In this document: piece after piece, positions 63,443-64,000 of the stretch
How the letters are laid out: every line of letters starts with the position of its first letter
How positions within the stretch are numbered: position 1 is the first letter of the stretch
Source: Verrucomicrobiota bacterium
GTDB lineage: Bacteria; Verrucomicrobiota; Verrucomicrobiia; CAIQCK01
Assembly: GCA_016235595.1 (NCBI GenBank)
Contig: JACRJX010000048.1
Span: 1-64,000, forward strand
Direction: 5' to 3'
DNA length: 64,000 nucleotides
Translations under genes and position numbers: made by a program
Notes under the pieces: generated by a model
What the model saw: the letters and a program-made list of their open reading frames with translations, nothing else
The model's database searches: none
What the model was told of the DNA's origin: nothing

Positions 63443-63979
63443 ATGAGCGCCGATTGCCAACACGACAAAGCCGGGTGGGTTCACAACATCCTCGAACGCT
63501 ACGAGGGACCGCTGATCCGTTATGCGGCGCGAATCACCGGCGACGTGGAGCGCGCGCGCGATGTCGTCCAGGAAACATTCGTGCGGCTCTGCGCACAGGA
63601 ACGCGCCGACGTGGACGGACACGAGGCGGAGTGGCTCTTCACTGTCTGCCGCCATCGCGCGCTCGACGTGCAGCGAAAAGAGCGGCGCATGACACCGGTC
63701 GACGACGAGACGATCCACGATTGTCCCGGCAACGACCCATCACCCGCGGCGCTGGCCGAGCGCGACGACGACCACACCCACGTCCTGCGCGCGCTCGGCT
63801 CGCTGCCGGCCAACCAGCAGGAGGTCATCCGCCTGAAATTCCAGAACGGTCTCAGCTACCGGGAAATCAGCCGCATCACGAATCTGACCGAGACGAACAT
63901 CGGCTTCCTGATTCACACCGGCCTGAAAGGGCTGCGTTACCGGCTCCGGGCCGAATTCGACCTGAAGACAAATCTTTGA
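63443..63979 (+). CDS. ECF-type RNA polymerase sigma factor
   Basis: 178 residues. Region 2 spans about residues 12-80: GPLIRYAARITGDVERARDV, VVQETFVRLC and the -10-recognising WLFTVCRHRALDVQRK. Region 4 is LPANQQEVIRLKFQNGLSYR followed by EISRITNLTETNIGFLIHTG, a clear helix-turn-helix. Directs transcription of a small regulon, probably including its own. The ATG at 63443 is listed; a GTG at 63419 is possible. An A/T-rich tract (TTTTTTCAAAACTTTTCTC, upstream of 63380) in an otherwise G+C-rich region may be its promoter. A further gene begins nine bases after its stop, the usual place of an anti-sigma factor. Confidence 0.88.
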   Translation: MSADCQHDKAGWVHNILERYEGPLIRYAARITGDVERARDVVQETFVRLCAQERADVDGHEAEWLFTVCRHRALDVQRKERRMTPVDDETIHDCPGNDPSPAALAERDDDHTHVLRALGSLPANQQEVIRLKFQNGLSYREISRITNLTETNIGFLIHTGLKGLRYRLRAEFDLKTNL

Positions 63980-63988
63980 GAGGTTCCC

Positions 63989-64000
63989 ATGAAGTTCCAA
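63989..64000 (+). CDS. Start of next gene, cut by window edge
   Basis: An ATG at 63989 is preceded by GAGAGGTTCCC and begins MKFQ. Only four codons are visible. Position after an ECF sigma gene suggests an anti-sigma or regulated membrane protein; unsupported beyond context. Confidence 0.35.

Overview
The window reads as a chromosomal segment of a G+C-rich bacterium of the Planctomycetota-Verrucomicrobiota-Chlamydiota group, most probably a Verrucomicrobiota close to the Pedosphaera/Limisphaera lineage. This placement is an inference from gene content: several secreted Tat-type Gfo/Idh/MocA oxidoreductases, a DUF1501 protein, very large secreted PQQ-propeller proteins, a hydrazine-synthase-alpha-like multiheme protein, a URO-D-family protein beside glycoside hydrolases, and short palindromic repeats of the ACAGGC...GCCTGT type. 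No rRNA, tRNA, CRISPR array, integrase or transposase was found. Genes are densely packed; no gene-free stretch exceeds 300 bases, and the longest gaps (976-1273, 26456-26745, 44611-44906, 54572-54849) hold promoters, hairpins or gene remnants.

Layout. 1-2581: housekeeping pair, rpsA (minus, cut by the window edge) divergent from homoserine dehydrogenase. 2636-20337: a polysaccharide/cell-surface block, with one beta-helix protein (plus) and then a minus-strand cluster of two paralogous PQQ-propeller/methyltransferase-like fusion proteins, a GH106-like rhamnosidase, a sialidase-like protein and a clan-A glycosidase, mostly joined by 4-base overlaps. 20448-26455: exported methyltransferase, Fe superoxide dismutase, secreted unknowns, DUF1501 protein and a GT-C/STT3-like membrane protein. 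26746-38108: Tat-exported oxidoreductases, a giant deacetylase/hydrolase fusion, and a three-gene set (FAD oxidoreductase, NapH-like ferredoxin membrane protein, M23 peptidase). 38221-44610: multiheme protein, cation efflux protein, NYN nuclease, third Gfo/Idh/MocA protein.

44611-47560 stands apart. It is visibly less G+C-rich and contains a truncated TIR-like start followed by an 805-residue Mrr-like nuclease fused to an nSTAND3 NTPase, a candidate antiviral STAND (Avs-like) defence gene. It abuts a decayed 3' end of a duplicated GH43-like gene, so this looks like an acquired island. 47563-51452 is an operon of GH43-like protein, GH29 fucosidase and URO-D-family protein. 51629-64000 carries, on the plus strand, a nucleoside-hydrolase-like protein with an orphan glycyl-radical activating enzyme, two metallo-beta-lactamase-fold proteins, a cation-efflux pseudogene, PIG-L deacetylase, endonuclease IV, DEAD-box helicase, HAD hydrolase, an agarase-like glycosidase and an ECF sigma factor; the one minus-strand gene there is a small secreted protein.

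Regulation. Many genes share a recognisable promoter form, TTGC(G/C/A)N or TTGACN, a 16-17 base spacer and a -10 box. In several cases the -10 box ends only 7-10 bases before the start codon, which predicts leaderless or nearly leaderless mRNAs. This pattern decides some start sites, most clearly at 60186.
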